Assembly: GCF_016741935.1 (NCBI RefSeq)
Contig: NZ_JAERRG010000004.1
Location: 310,001-374,000 of the forward strand
Source: Streptomyces endocoffeicus
GTDB lineage: Bacteria > Actinomycetota > Actinomycetes > Streptomycetales > Streptomycetaceae
Direction: 5' to 3'
Length of the DNA stretch: 64,000 nucleotides
Position 1 is the stretch's first letter. The number at the start of each line of letters is the position of its first letter. The position numbers and the translations under genes are program-made. The notes beneath the pieces are model-generated. The model saw only the letters and a list, made by a program, of their open reading frames with translations, had not been told where the DNA came from and made no database searches. Shown here in pieces: positions 1 through 8,702 of the stretch.

Positions 1-3000
1 CACCCGTGGTGGTCACCGGTCGTTTGGTCCAGGTCGCGCCCTCGTCGTAGGACACCTGCACCGCAAGCGACTTGAGATGCGTGGCGGCCGGGCCCTGGAG
101 GGAGAGCGGGACGGTGATCCGGCTGCCCGCCTTCGCTGTACTGGCCGTCGTCAGCTCCGGGTGGAAGCGAACGGTGGACAGGGGCAGGGACGCGGCCTCC
201 GAGCCCTTCGGCTTCGCGGAGGTGAAGCCCCAGTCGGCGGTGAGACGGCTGGTGACACCGGCGACCTCGGCCGGGCGGGTCACGTCCGTGTGGATCGTGT
301 ACGGCGCCGAGGTGGCGGGGAGGCCGTCGGCCGTCTGGCAGAGGTCGCCGTCGTTGTCGAGCAGTTTCTTGCCGCCCGCGGTGACGGTCGTGTGCTGCTC
401 GCTCACCCGGGAGGAACCGGCGTGGCCGCCGCCGTCGGCGAAACTCGGGACGCACATGTCGAGCGTGTCACCGGAGCGGCGCGCGGTGTGGTCCTTGTCC
501 ACCGCCGGGCTGAACACACCGACGTTGTAGGTCGATTCGTACGTCCGGCCCGGCCGGTACGACGTCGGCTGCTCCTCGGGGTAGAACACATCGGTGCCGT
601 CGTCCGCGGCGGGACCCTGCTGGCTGACGCCGACCGTCCAGGGGAAGCCCTCGGGCGTGGTGACATACGTCTTCGCGGTCGCCGGGAGCGCGAACGGTGC
701 GCTGGTCGCGCCCAGGGACAGTTCCGGGCCCCTCCACAGCGCGTTGAGGACACCCTTGCGGTCCGGGGCGGACGAGCCGATGCGCCGCTTCAGCAGGGCC
801 AGTTCGCTCGCTTGGGCCGTGCGCCGGTAGCCGATGGGGAAGCGGTCGGGCAGGTTGTAGAGCAGGTTGTAGGTGGTACTGCCCTTCTGCCACAGGCCGC
901 CGATCTGCGTACTGAACTTCCCGGCGTCCGGGGACGGGCCCAGGGTCGCGGTGCGCAGCCCCTTGAAGGATTCGCCTAAGAACAGGGTGGCGTTGAGACC
1001 GTTGGGCACGCCCAGGCGGTAGTTCAGATAGCCGGCGGCCATCTTCGCGCTCTCCGGGGCGGTGACCTCGACCGGCTTCGTCTCGCGGGCGTCGAAGGTG
1101 ATCGTGGCGTCCTTGGTGACCGCGAGCTTCGGCTGGACGAGGAGCGAGGTGTCCGTGTCCTCGGGCATCACCGTGTCCACCACATAGTCGCCCCGGGGGA
1201 TACGCAGCTTGTAGACGCCCTTCGAGGTCTCCTGGTAGTCCTCCAACGCGGTGGTCCAGTAGTCGGTGGTGTAACCCTTGATCTCGGTGAGCGGCGAACT
1301 GACGGGCTTGCCCTGCCGGTCGAGGAACTTCAGGGTGACGTCGTACGCCTCGGCCTCGCGGATGACGCCGAAGGACGTCCGTACCTCCGTGTCGCCGCCC
1401 TGCGCGGTGGCGACCAGCGTGCCCGAGTACGCGCCGTCCGGCCCCTCGGTGCGGGTGTCCGCGGTGAGGTCGACGCTCGCGGTGCCGCCCGCCGGGACGG
1501 CGAGTTGGCGTGCGCTGAGGCTGAAGAGACCGTCCGGGGCGGCCTTGCTCTCCGGGCCGGTCGCGGTGGCCGAGAGGTCCAGCGTGACGGGCTTCTCCCC
1601 GTGGTTGCGGTAGGTGATCCGCTTGGTGACCGGCTGGTCGTCGGTGTGCGGCCACATCTGCTCACCGAAGGACACCGACGTCTGTTCGCCGACCACGCTC
1701 TGCGCGATCCCCCGGGCCACGTCGACCCGGCCGGTGCCCTGCTGGTACACGTCGAGACCGGCGGTCGGCTTCGTGGAGGCGGTGAGCGCCTGCTTGATCC
1801 GCTGTCCGGTCCAGTCCGGGTGCTCCTGGGCCAGGATCGCGGCGGCGCCCGTGACGTGCGGTGCCGCCATCGACGTACCGGACATGGCGACGTAGCCGTC
1901 CGCGGCCGGGTCCCCCATGTCGCCGTGCGCCGCCTTCGCCGAGACGATGTCCACGCCCGGGGCGGTGAGGTCCGGCTTCAGCGTGCTGTCGGCGGTCGGG
2001 CCGGTGCTGGAGAATCCGGCGATGCCGTCCTCGCCGTCGACGGCTCCGACGGTGAGCGCCGAGTCCGCCGAGCCGGGGGTGCTGATCGTTCCGGCCTTGG
2101 GGCCGTCGTTGCCCGCCGAGGCGACGGTGAGCAGGCCCTTGTGCTCCGAGAGGGAGTTGACGGCCGTCTCGACCGGGTCCTGCCCCGGGGTGTCCGACTG
2201 GCCCAGGCTGAGGTTGGCGACCTTGGCGCCCTGGTCGGCGGCCCACTCCAGGCCCGCGATGACGCTGGAGTCGGTGCCCTCGCCGCTGTCGTTCAGCACT
2301 TTGGCGTTGAGGATCTCCGCGCCGGGCGCGACGCCCTTGTAGAGGCCACCGGACCGGGCGCCCGAGCCCGCCACCGTCGCCGCGACATGGGTGCCGTGAC
2401 CGGACCTGTCGTCGGTACTCCCCGTTCCGGAGAAGTCCTTCGCCTCCGTCACCGCCTTTTCGAGGTCAGGGTGGGTGGTGTCGATGCCGGAGTCCACGAC
2501 GGCGACCTTGACGCCCTTGCCGTCGTATCCGGCGTCCCAGGCGGTCGGCGCGCCGATCTGGGTGACGTTGTGGCTGACGTCCTTCGCCCCGGCCTTGGGC
2601 CTCGCCTGCCCCTTGAACCGGCCGTCCAGCCAGACGCGGGCGATCCCCGGGGCCGCCGTGCGGGCGTGCCCGGTACCGACGGTCGCGGTGAGCGCCTGCC
2701 AGGCGCTGTCGGCGTCGGCCTTGCGCACGCTGAGCGCGGCGCCACCCACGCTGGGCAGTTCGCGGCGTACGGTCACATCCGCCGCTGACAGCGCCGTCTT
2801 CGCCGCGTCCCTCTTCTTCGCGGCTTTCCCCTGGTACGACACGATCAGTGGCAGCGTCCCGCGACGGGCGTCGTCGTACCCGGCGCGCACGAGGCCGCTG
2901 ACGTTGAACAGCCGCTTGTCCAGGGCGCCTTGGCCGATCAGGGCGGCGGCGTCGGACGGCAGGACGTAACTGTCGTCTCCGGAGCGGCGGACGGATACCG

Positions 3001-3322
3001 GGACGCCCTCGCGGCCGGGGGCGTGCTGGACGCCGATCACCTGGTTCTCGGCGTCCAGTCGGACCCGGTCCCCGGTGATCAGGGTGATGCTCCTGACCGG
3101 GGACCCGGTGCCGGACCCGGTGCTGGTGACGGCGCTCGTCGTCCGCACGCCGAGGCCGGACCCGGGGGCCGCCAGCGCGGCCCCCATCATCACTCCCGTG
3201 ACCAGGAGAGCGGCCACCGCGGACGTGGAGGCCGTCGATGTGCTTTCGCGCACGCTCTTCGCCTGTTTCGCCTGTCGCTTCACGTCAGCCCACCTCTTCG
3301 CCTGTTTCGCCTGTCGCTTCAC
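1..3322 (-). CDS. S8 family (subtilisin-like) secreted serine peptidase, 3' end outside window
   Basis: Secreted subtilase that should hydrolyse peptide bonds outside the cell. Counting from the GTG at 3322, the catalytic triad is visible: Asp277 in VAVVDSGID, His309 in SGHGTHVAA and Ser484 in MSGTSMAAPH. The N-terminus is basic and followed by a hydrophobic, Ala-rich stretch (signal peptide). About 200 residues of prodomain-like sequence follow, then the protease domain, then a long C-terminal region of beta-rich repeats. At least 1107 codons are present; the stop codon lies beyond base 1. The GTG is one base after the TGA of the upstream gene, so translation is probably coupled. A 39-bp in-frame tandem duplication covers the start, so a second GTG at 3283, with its own copy of the upstream GGTGGG, is equally possible. 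Physiological substrate unknown. Confidence 0.9.
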   Translation of the reverse strand, partial: MKRQAKQAKRWADVKRQAKQAKSVRESTSTASTSAVAALLVTGVMMGAALAAPGSGLGVRTTSAVTSTGSGTGSPVRSITLITGDRVRLDAENQVIGVQHAPGREGVPVSVRRSGDDSYVLPSDAAALIGQGALDKRLFNVSGLVRAGYDDARRGTLPLIVSYQGKAAKKRDAAKTALSAADVTVRRELPSVGGAALSVRKADADSAWQALTATVGTGHARTAAPGIARVWLDGRFKGQARPKAGAKDVSHNVTQIGAPTAWDAGYDGKGVKVAVVDSGIDTTHPDLEKAVTEAKDFSGTGSTDDRSGHGTHVAATVAGSGARSGGLYKGVAPGAEILNAKVLNDSGEGTDSSVIAGLEWAADQGAKVANLSLGQSDTPGQDPVETAVNSLSEHKGLLTVASAGNDGPKAGTISTPGSADSALTVGAVDGEDGIAGFSSTGPTADSTLKPDLTAPGVDIVSAKAAHGDMGDPAADGYVAMSGTSMAAPHVTGAAAILAQEHPDWTGQRIKQALTASTKPTAGLDVYQQGTGRVDVARGIAQSVVGEQTSVSFGEQMWPHTDDQPVTKRITYRNHGEKPVTLDLSATATGPESKAAPDGLFSLSARQLAVPAGGTASVDLTADTRTEGPDGAYSGTLVATAQGGDTEVRTSFGVIREAEAYDVTLKFLDRQGKPVSSPLTEIKGYTTDYWTTALEDYQETSKGVYKLRIPRGDYVVDTVMPEDTDTSLLVQPKLAVTKDATITFDARETKPVEVTAPESAKMAAGYLNYRLGVPNGLNATLFLGESFKGLRTATLGPSPDAGKFSTQIGGLWQKGSTTYNLLYNLPDRFPIGYRRTAQASELALLKRRIGSSAPDRKGVLNALWRGPELSLGATSAPFALPATAKTYVTTPEGFPWTVGVSQQGPAADDGTDVFYPEEQPTSYRPGRTYESTYNVGVFSPAVDKDHTARRSGDTLDMCVPSFADGGGHAGSSRVSEQHTTVTAGGKKLLDNDGDLCQTADGLPATSAPYTIHTDVTRPAEVAGVTSRLTADWGFTSAKPKGSEAASLPLSTVRFHPELTTASTAKAGSRITVPLSLQGPAATHLKSLAVQVSYDEGATWTKRPVTTTG

Positions 3323-3332
3323 GTCAACCCAC
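3255..3332 (-). repeat. 39-bp in-frame tandem duplication over the start of the S8 peptidase
   Basis: Two copies (3255-3293 and 3294-3332) differ by a single base. Each carries, on the minus strand, a GGTGGG ribosome-binding segment, a GTG and the codons for VKRQAKQAK. Because 39 is a multiple of three, both GTGs are in frame, giving two alternative start sites 13 codons apart. The distal copy overlaps the end of the preceding gene. Confidence 0.9.
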
Positions 3333-4421
3333 CTGGGAAGGGAGCTGCTTGTTGCCGTCGACGACCGCGCGCTCGGTGATCGCGCCGGTGAAGAGGACGG
3401 TGCCACGCTTGATCGGGCCGTCCTCGGGGGGCTGGGCCTGGACCGTGCGCTCGCCGAGGAAGGCCAGGGTCTTCTTGTCGAAGATCCACTCCTCGCGCTG
3501 GCCATCGGCCTCGTTCAGCCGCGCCACCGCGACCCCATGACGGCCCAGGGCGTCGACCGCGTCGTCCACCGCGACCACGCCCGGGATCTTGGCGGCGGCC
3601 TTGTAGAGGGCGGGGGCGAGCTTGGCGGGCGGGTAGCTCTCGGTCAGCAGATCGCCGATGGCGACGAACGCCGCCTGGTCGCGGGGGACTCCCTTGCTCG
3701 GGTCGTTGTCCTGGTAGATCTTCTTCAGCAGCGCATCGGGGTCCGTGGGCAGCTTCACCAGGGAGTTGTACGCCGCGCCGATCGGGTGCTCACCGGCCAG
3801 GGTGATGCCCTGGCCGCTGGTCTGACCTGGCTCGATCAGCCATCCGTCCTTCCCGTCCGGGGACTGCCAGACCTGGCGGGTGTGCAACTCCTCGCTGACC
3901 ACCGTGGTCTTGTCGTCCACGGTCTTGGGGTAGGTGTTGGCCACCTTGGAGGCGATGTAGATGAACTGGCCATCGCCCACCGTGGGTCCGGAGGTGTCGG
4001 CCGAGGCCAGGGAGATGCGGTTCAGCAGCTCGGGGGCGGCCTTGGCGTCGGCGGTGCCGACCTGGGTGGTCAGCGCGGGCCCGGTGGCCAGGGAGGTCTT
4101 GCCCTCGCCGTTGCCGCCGGCGCCACCGGCGAGGGCGAAGCCGCCCACGACCGCCGCGGCCACGGCGCAAGCCATGGCGGGCAGCAGCACGTTGCGGCGC
4201 AGGAACGGGTTGCGCCGCGGGTTGCGCTGCGAGTCGCGCTGCCGCGCGGGGGCGGTCGGGGTGCCGTTGGTAGTTCGGAGGTCGTCGTGGATCTGGGCCA
4301 TCAGGTGCTCCTTGTGGAACTCGTGGCGGCCCGCCGGCAGACCCCGCTCCTCGGTGCCCAGGAGTTCCTGGGTCTCCGGCCATTCAGCCGGGTGCGGCTG
4401 GGAGGGGCTGGCGTGGTTCAT
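3324..4421 (-). CDS. CU044_5270-type membrane-anchored protein, partner of ECF sigma factor
   Basis: A 365-residue protein with an N-terminal cytoplasmic part of about 77 residues, one membrane segment at about 78-100 (Ala/Val/Gly-rich), and a long extracytoplasmic region of about 265 residues. This layout, and its place directly after an ECF sigma gene with a 4-nt ATGA overlap, match the CU044_5270 family found beside SigE-like factors in actinomycetes. By analogy it may be an anti-sigma or signal-sensing protein, but no zinc-binding anti-sigma HxxxCxxC motif is visible. Its TGA is one base from the protease GTG, so sigma factor, membrane protein and protease form one operon. Confidence 0.75.
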   Translation of the reverse strand: MNHASPSQPHPAEWPETQELLGTEERGLPAGRHEFHKEHLMAQIHDDLRTTNGTPTAPARQRDSQRNPRRNPFLRRNVLLPAMACAVAAAVVGGFALAGGAGGNGEGKTSLATGPALTTQVGTADAKAAPELLNRISLASADTSGPTVGDGQFIYIASKVANTYPKTVDDKTTVVSEELHTRQVWQSPDGKDGWLIEPGQTSGQGITLAGEHPIGAAYNSLVKLPTDPDALLKKIYQDNDPSKGVPRDQAAFVAIGDLLTESYPPAKLAPALYKAAAKIPGVVAVDDAVDALGRHGVAVARLNEADGQREEWIFDKKTLAFLGERTVQAQPPEDGPIKRGTVLFTGAITERAVVDGNKQLPSQVG

Positions 4422-5062
4422 CGGATTCCTTCCTCTGCGGACCGGATCGCGTGGGTGCGATCGCCCTTTACCTGCCGGGTTCGCGGAGTGAGTTCCCGTT
4501 TTGTGCGGCCCAGTTCGGCATCGGCGAGTTTGCGCAGCTTGGTACGGGCGCGGGACAGCCTGGAGCGGACGGTTCCGATGGGGATGCGGAGGGTACGGGC
4601 GACGTCGGCGTACTCCATGCCCTCCCAGAGGCAGAGGACGAGGACCTCGCGTTCGGCGCGCTTGAGCGAACTCAGCGCGGCGAGGGTGGCGTTGATCCGG
4701 CGCCGGTCGTCCACGCGTGAGGCCGTCTCCTCGGCGTGGTCGGGTATCCGCAACGAGGCGGGCCCCGCCTCGGCGGCAGCGGCGGCGGCAGCCCGGTAAC
4801 GCCGGTTGCTACGGCATTGGGTACGGGCCATGTTGGTGGCGATACCCAGGAGCCAGGGCCGCAGGGGTCCCCCTTCGGGGTCGACCGATTCGCGGCGCCG
4901 CCACGCCTCCATGAACGTGGCCGACATGACGTCCTCGGCCACGGACCAGTCAGCGGTCAGACGGAAGGCGTGGTGGTAGACGACCTGCGCGTAGGCGTCG
5001 AACAACTCCGCGAACGCGTCCGGCTCCCCGGCCCGCACCCGGGTACGCATATCTGTGGTCAC
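4418..5062 (-). CDS. RNA polymerase ECF (sigma-70 family) sigma factor
   Basis: A 214-residue ECF sigma factor that should direct RNA polymerase to a small regulon. Region 2 is at about residues 15-90 (FDAYAQVVYHHAFRLTAD, then AEDVMSATFMEAWRR). Region 4 is at about 125-180, with the helix-turn-helix IPIGTVRSRLSRARTKL. It starts at GTG 5062; an in-frame ATG lies four codons later. It overlaps the next gene by four bases. Upstream on the minus strand, GGAAC (5096-5092) and GGTC (5077-5074) resemble ECF -35 and -10 elements, but the 14-nt spacing is shorter than usual, so autoregulation is only a possibility. A polar low-complexity Ala run separates the two domains. Confidence 0.93.
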   Translation of the reverse strand: MTTDMRTRVRAGEPDAFAELFDAYAQVVYHHAFRLTADWSVAEDVMSATFMEAWRRRESVDPEGGPLRPWLLGIATNMARTQCRSNRRYRAAAAAAAEAGPASLRIPDHAEETASRVDDRRRINATLAALSSLKRAEREVLVLCLWEGMEYADVARTLRIPIGTVRSRLSRARTKLRKLADAELGRTKRELTPRTRQVKGDRTHAIRSAEEGIR

Positions 5063-5107
5063 GTGTGTTGGCTGACCGGCACCACCATCGAGTTCCGGTG
5101 ATCCGCG

Positions 5108-5293
5108 TCACATCGCGTTCTGGGTCAGAGCCCTCTGGAAGTCCGCCCAGGCGGCGGGCGCGCAGCGGAGTATCGGGCCGTCGGGGTTCTTGGAGTCGCG
5201 TATCGCCACGACGTCGGGCACGTTGGTGGCCACCTCGACACACTCTTCGTGCCCGTTGCTGTAGCTCGACTTACGGAACACCAAATCGGGCAC
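5108..5293 (-). CDS. DUF397 domain protein (orphan copy)
   Basis: A 61-residue DUF397 protein with the typical core FRKSSYSNG, CVEVA, VAIRDSK and PAAWADFQ. It starts at GTG 5293 after a GAGGAGGGG ribosome-binding site. DUF397 proteins are normally encoded right after an XRE/DUF5753 regulator, as in the copy at 11706-11891 of this window, which is about two-thirds identical. Here no such gene precedes it. The minus-strand frame ending three bases before the GTG reads only RRLSADFQAVLAEEG then stop (5344-5297) before the sequence turns into an NmrA fragment. It is therefore an orphan whose partner seems to have been deleted. Confidence 0.85.
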   Translation of the reverse strand: MPDLVFRKSSYSNGHEECVEVATNVPDVVAIRDSKNPDGPILRCAPAAWADFQRALTQNAM

Positions 5294-5324
5294 CGTTCAC
5301 CCCTCCTCTGCAAGGACAGCTTGA

Positions 5325-5630
5325 AAGTCCGCGGAAAGCCGCCGCTACAACCCGGACACCCGCCAGCAGTTCATCGCGCTGTCCGACATCGCGGCCTTCG
5401 CCGCCATCAGCCGTGCCACGGGCCGGGAAGTCCCGTACGTCCACATCCCCCTCGCCGCCGTACGCGCCCAGAGCGAGGAAGCGGCCCGCGGCATCCAGTC
5501 CCTCAACGACGGCATCCACCCCTCGGTCGACATCGAGCCCCTGCGCGCCCTCCACCCCGGCCTGCTCACCTTCGAGGACTGGCTGACCCACCACGGCGCG
5601 GCCCGCCTCAAGGCCCTGCTGAACACATAG
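5325..5630 (+). pseudogene. NmrA/SDR-like NAD(P)-binding protein, C-terminal remnant
   Basis: The plus-strand frame after the TGA at 5322 reads about 101 codons to the TAG at 5628. The text resembles the C-terminal third of NmrA-type NAD(P)-binding proteins: QQFIALSDIAAFAA, then ISRATGREVPYVHIPLAAVR, then ALHPGLLTFEDWL. There is no Rossmann GxxGxxG segment, no start codon and no ribosome-binding site. Between DIAAFAA and ISRATGR the usual intervening residues (about 35 in family members, from memory) also appear to be missing, so both a 5' truncation and an internal deletion are likely. It abuts the orphan DUF397 gene, so the junction probably marks a past deletion or insertion. Confidence 0.7.
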
Positions 5631-5645
5631 CCGGCCGAACAACGT

Positions 5646-6434
5646 TCAGACCGTCTTGGTGGCCCCCGCGTCGACGAACCAGTTCGCGCCGATCGCGCTC
5701 GGCATGGTCGGGGAGGCCAGCAGCAGCACCGCGCGGGCGATCTCGGCGGGGTCGATCAGGGTCTCGGTGAGCAGCCCGCTCTGCTTCGGCAGGGTTGCCA
5801 CCAGCGTGTCGTGGTCGATGCCCATACTGTCCGCGACTCGCGCGATGTATCCGTCCTTGCCCGTCACCAGGTTCGTGCGGGTCGATGAGGGCGACACCGC
5901 GTTGACGCGCACTCCGGAGGACGCCACGCGCTCGGCGAGCTGTCGGGTGAAGGTGTTGAGGGCTGCCTTGGCGGCGGTGTAGGGCAGCGGCTCCGGCCCC
6001 GGCCGACGGGCGCTGTCGGAACTGATGTTGACCACGGCGCCCCTGGCCTCGGTGAGCGAGGGCAGGGCAGCGCGGATGGTCCGTACCGCCGCGTCGAGGT
6101 TGAGGGCGAACCCGCCCGCCCAGACGTCGTCCCCGCCGTCGAGCGGATCACCGAACGCCTCGTCCGGCATGGCGCCGCCACCGGCGTTGTTGACCAGGAC
6201 ATCAAGCCTGGGATCGGCGGCCAGGACGGTCTCGACCATGCGCCGCGGGCCGTCGGCCGTGGAGAGGTCGGCGCGGACGAAAGCGGCTCCGGTGGCCTCG
6301 AGCTCGGGCGTGATGCTTCGCGCCGTCGCGGTGACCAAGGCCCCTTCCTCCTGAAACGCCCGGACGATCGCAAGGCCGATGCCCCTGCTCGCCCCGGTGA
6401 CCAGGACGCGTTTGCCGACGAGCTGAAGATCCAT
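5646..6434 (-). CDS. SDR family NAD(P)-dependent oxidoreductase
   Basis: A 262-residue classical short-chain dehydrogenase/reductase. Visible: the cofactor motif TGASRGIG (residues 13-20), NNAGG, the catalytic serine in VVNISSDSA, and YTAAK with the catalytic Tyr and Lys. The C-terminus (GANWFVDAGATKTV) also fits the family. The start is ATG 6434, preceded by AGGAG; the frame extends 15 codons upstream without a ribosome-binding site. It is divergent from the TetR gene at 6568, and an inverted repeat lies in the shared promoter, so it is probably under that regulator. Substrate cannot be read from sequence. Confidence 0.92.
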   Translation of the reverse strand: MDLQLVGKRVLVTGASRGIGLAIVRAFQEEGALVTATARSITPELEATGAAFVRADLSTADGPRRMVETVLAADPRLDVLVNNAGGGAMPDEAFGDPLDGGDDVWAGGFALNLDAAVRTIRAALPSLTEARGAVVNISSDSARRPGPEPLPYTAAKAALNTFTRQLAERVASSGVRVNAVSPSSTRTNLVTGKDGYIARVADSMGIDHDTLVATLPKQSGLLTETLIDPAEIARAVLLLASPTMPSAIGANWFVDAGATKTV

Positions 6435-6468
6435 GACGTGCTCCTGTAGGAGAGAGTTCAAGCGCCTT

Positions 6469-6492
6469 AAGTGAAACATCGCTGCCTCACTT
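6469..6492. promoter_or_regulatory. Inverted repeat AAGTGA-N12-TCACTT, candidate TetR operator
   Basis: Perfect 6-bp arms at 6469-6474 and 6487-6492 lie in the 133-bp divergent region between the SDR gene and the TetR gene. Position and symmetry fit an operator for the adjacent regulator. Confidence 0.5.
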
Positions 6493-6567
6493 CGTCAATA
6501 AACGAGTCATCGATGTCGCACTTGCTGTCGCTGAGGGTAGGGTGACCCTGACGAAGGAGGAGGCGGC

Positions 6568-7185
6568 ATGGGCGGGAACAGCCCTTCCCGGCGGATACGG
6601 GCGGACGCCGAGCGCAGCACGGCCCGCATCCTGGAAGCAGCCGAGACCGTGCTCGCCGAGGACGCCAACGCGTCCCTGGAGCGGATCGCGGACGCCGCGG
6701 GGCTCGCCCGCGCCACCGTCCACCGCCGGTTCGCTTCCCGCACCGCGCTGCTGGACGCCCTGGCCGGGCAGCTCAGCGAGCGCTACCTGCTCGGACTGTC
6801 CGAAGCACGAGTGAAGACCGCGCCGCCCGTTATCGCGCTGCACCGTCTCACGGAGATCGTCTTCGATCTCAAGCTCAGCCACCGCTTCGCCGTCCAGCTC
6901 ACCTCGGCCCTCACACCGGCCGTTCTCGACGGCCTTGACCTGCTCTTCGCTCGTCTGCGAGACGCGGGAGCGATCACCGTGGCGGACCCCGCCTGGTGTC
7001 GCCGGGTCTACCTGGCCCTTCTGCACGAGGTCCACGACCTGCCGGCGGACTCTCCGGCCCTGGCCTCCTCGGCCTCCTCCGCCACCGGAGACGAGACCGA
7101 GGCAAAGATCAGCCTGCTCGTCCGAACCGCGCTCGGCGCGCTGGGCGGCAGCCGCGACGCGACAGCTCTCGCACTCAACGGCTAG
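6568..7185 (+). CDS. TetR/AcrR family transcriptional regulator
   Basis: A 205-residue regulator. The N-terminal helix-turn-helix spans about residues 15-62 (ILEAAETVLAED, then IADAAGLARATVHRRFASR). The rest is a helical ligand-binding domain. The start ATG at 6568 follows a strong GGAGGAGG site, and a TAGGGT -10-like hexamer lies about 30 nt upstream. It is divergent from the SDR gene, the usual arrangement for a repressor controlling a neighbouring oxidoreductase. Ligand unknown. Confidence 0.92.
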   Translation: MGGNSPSRRIRADAERSTARILEAAETVLAEDANASLERIADAAGLARATVHRRFASRTALLDALAGQLSERYLLGLSEARVKTAPPVIALHRLTEIVFDLKLSHRFAVQLTSALTPAVLDGLDLLFARLRDAGAITVADPAWCRRVYLALLHEVHDLPADSPALASSASSATGDETEAKISLLVRTALGALGGSRDATALALNG

Positions 7186-7348
7186 GACTCAACGAAACGG
7201 TCCCTCAACGGCTTGATGACGCCGCCCGCCCCACGGGTTCGGGCCATGCGATCAGCCGTCGGACAGCTGAGGACAAATCAAGAGACGCCGTCTCGACCAT
7301 GGACTAGCCTCGCGAGGTTGTTCTTCACCCCTTCAGGAGGAGACCGCC

Positions 7349-8320
7349 ATGGCCGAGCCGTTCCCGCCCGTCGAACCGTACGCGCACGGCCTCCTCGAGG
7401 TCGGCGACGGAAACCGGATCTACTGGGAGACCAGCGGGAATCCCCAGGGCAAGGCGGCCCTGTGCGTGCACGGCGGCCCCGGCAGCGGAGGGCGTCGCGG
7501 CGGTCGCACCATGTTCGATCCCGAGGTCTTCCGGATCGTCCTGTTCGACCAGCGTGGCTGCGGTGAAAGCCTGCCGCACGCCTCCGACCCGTCCGTCGGC
7601 CTCGACCACAACACCACCGACCGCCTCATCGCCGACATGGAGCGACTGCGCGAGCACTTGGGCATCGACCGCTGGCTCCTCTACGGCGGCTCCTGGGGCT
7701 CAACCCTGATCCTCGCCTACGCCGAGCGCTACCCCGAGCGGGTCTCCGAGATCGTCATCTCAGGCGTCACCATGACCCGGCCGGACGAGATCGACTGGCT
7801 CTACCACGGCGTCGGACGCCTGCTGCCCGGCGCCTGGGAGACATTCCGCGACGCGGTGCCGGAGGCGGAGGCGGAGCGGGATGGCGGTCTCGTCGCGGCC
7901 TACGACCGGCTGGTGAACAGCCCGGACGAGGCGGTCAGGGCCAAGGCGGCGCGGGCCTGGTGCGCTTGGGAGGACGCGGTCATCGCCCACGAGGCACTTG
8001 GAAGTCCGGGCTACTACAGCGACAAGACCGACGACGCGCTGATGGCCTTCGTCCGGATCTGCGCCCACTACTTCGCCCATGACGCGTGGCTCGAGGACGA
8101 ACAACTCCTCCGCGACGCGCACCGGCTGACCGGCATCCCAGCGGTGCTGATCCATGGACGGCTCGACCTGGGCAGCCCGCTGAAGACCGCGTGGGAGCTG
8201 TCCAAGGCCTGGCCGGACGCGGAGCTGAAGGTGATCGACGACTCGGGACACACGGGCAGCCCCACGATGCGGGACGCGGTCCTGGAGGCGATTGCCCGCT
8301 TCGGCAAGGAGGGGGAGTGA
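7349..8320 (+). CDS. pip: Proline iminopeptidase (alpha/beta hydrolase, peptidase S33)
   Basis: A 323-residue cytoplasmic enzyme expected to release N-terminal proline from peptides. The oxyanion motif HGGPG is at 41-45, DQRG at 67-70, and the nucleophile Ser115 sits in GGSWGS. Asp273 (HGRLDLGSP) and His301 (DDSGHTG) complete the triad. Length and motif order match prolyl aminopeptidases. The start ATG has a clear AGGAGGAG site; a TAGCCT hexamer at 7308-7313 may be its -10. It stands alone between a TetR gene and the DUF6879 operon. Confidence 0.92.
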   Translation: MAEPFPPVEPYAHGLLEVGDGNRIYWETSGNPQGKAALCVHGGPGSGGRRGGRTMFDPEVFRIVLFDQRGCGESLPHASDPSVGLDHNTTDRLIADMERLREHLGIDRWLLYGGSWGSTLILAYAERYPERVSEIVISGVTMTRPDEIDWLYHGVGRLLPGAWETFRDAVPEAEAERDGGLVAAYDRLVNSPDEAVRAKAARAWCAWEDAVIAHEALGSPGYYSDKTDDALMAFVRICAHYFAHDAWLEDEQLLRDAHRLTGIPAVLIHGRLDLGSPLKTAWELSKAWPDAELKVIDDSGHTGSPTMRDAVLEAIARFGKEGE

Positions 8321-8435
8321 CCGACTCGGTCATTCGGCTCAATACAGACCTTCACGCTCCTCCCGCGCACAAGCCAGGCGGCTGTACGTTGGCTCACATA
8401 CGCCCTTCGCCGAAGGGCTGAAGGGGGCGAGGGCC

Positions 8436-8702
8436 ATGGCATGGCAGGCGGATCCGTCAGCGTTATTCGACAGGCGCCTGGGGCAGTCACCCCAAGAGCG
8501 AGACCCCGACTGCGACGACAAGAAGACCTGTCCCGACATGTGGCGACTCACCAACGGTGACGTGGCCGTCATCGGCCAAGACCTTACTGAGGTTTACCGA
8601 ACGCGACTCCCGGATGGAGTCGCACTGGACACAGGGGAAAGGCTGGTCGTCATCCCCGGCATTGTGCTCGACCACGCGAAGAAGGATATTCCCGATGCTT
8701 GA
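8436..8702 (+). CDS. Small conserved-looking protein of unknown function, upstream of DUF6879
   Basis: An 88-residue soluble protein with no recognised domain; not identified further. It is acidic and contains DPDCDDKKTCPDMWRL and GDVAVIGQDLTEVYR, which suggests a compact folded domain with two cysteines. The start ATG follows GGGGGCGAGGG. Its last 8 nt (ATGCTTGA) also form the start of the next gene, so translation is coupled. Upstream, GCCCTTC-GCC-GAAGGGC (8402-8418) forms a small hairpin. Together with the next gene its third-position G+C is visibly lower than that of its neighbours. Confidence 0.75.
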   Translation: MAWQADPSALFDRRLGQSPQERDPDCDDKKTCPDMWRLTNGDVAVIGQDLTEVYRTRLPDGVALDTGERLVVIPGIVLDHAKKDIPDA

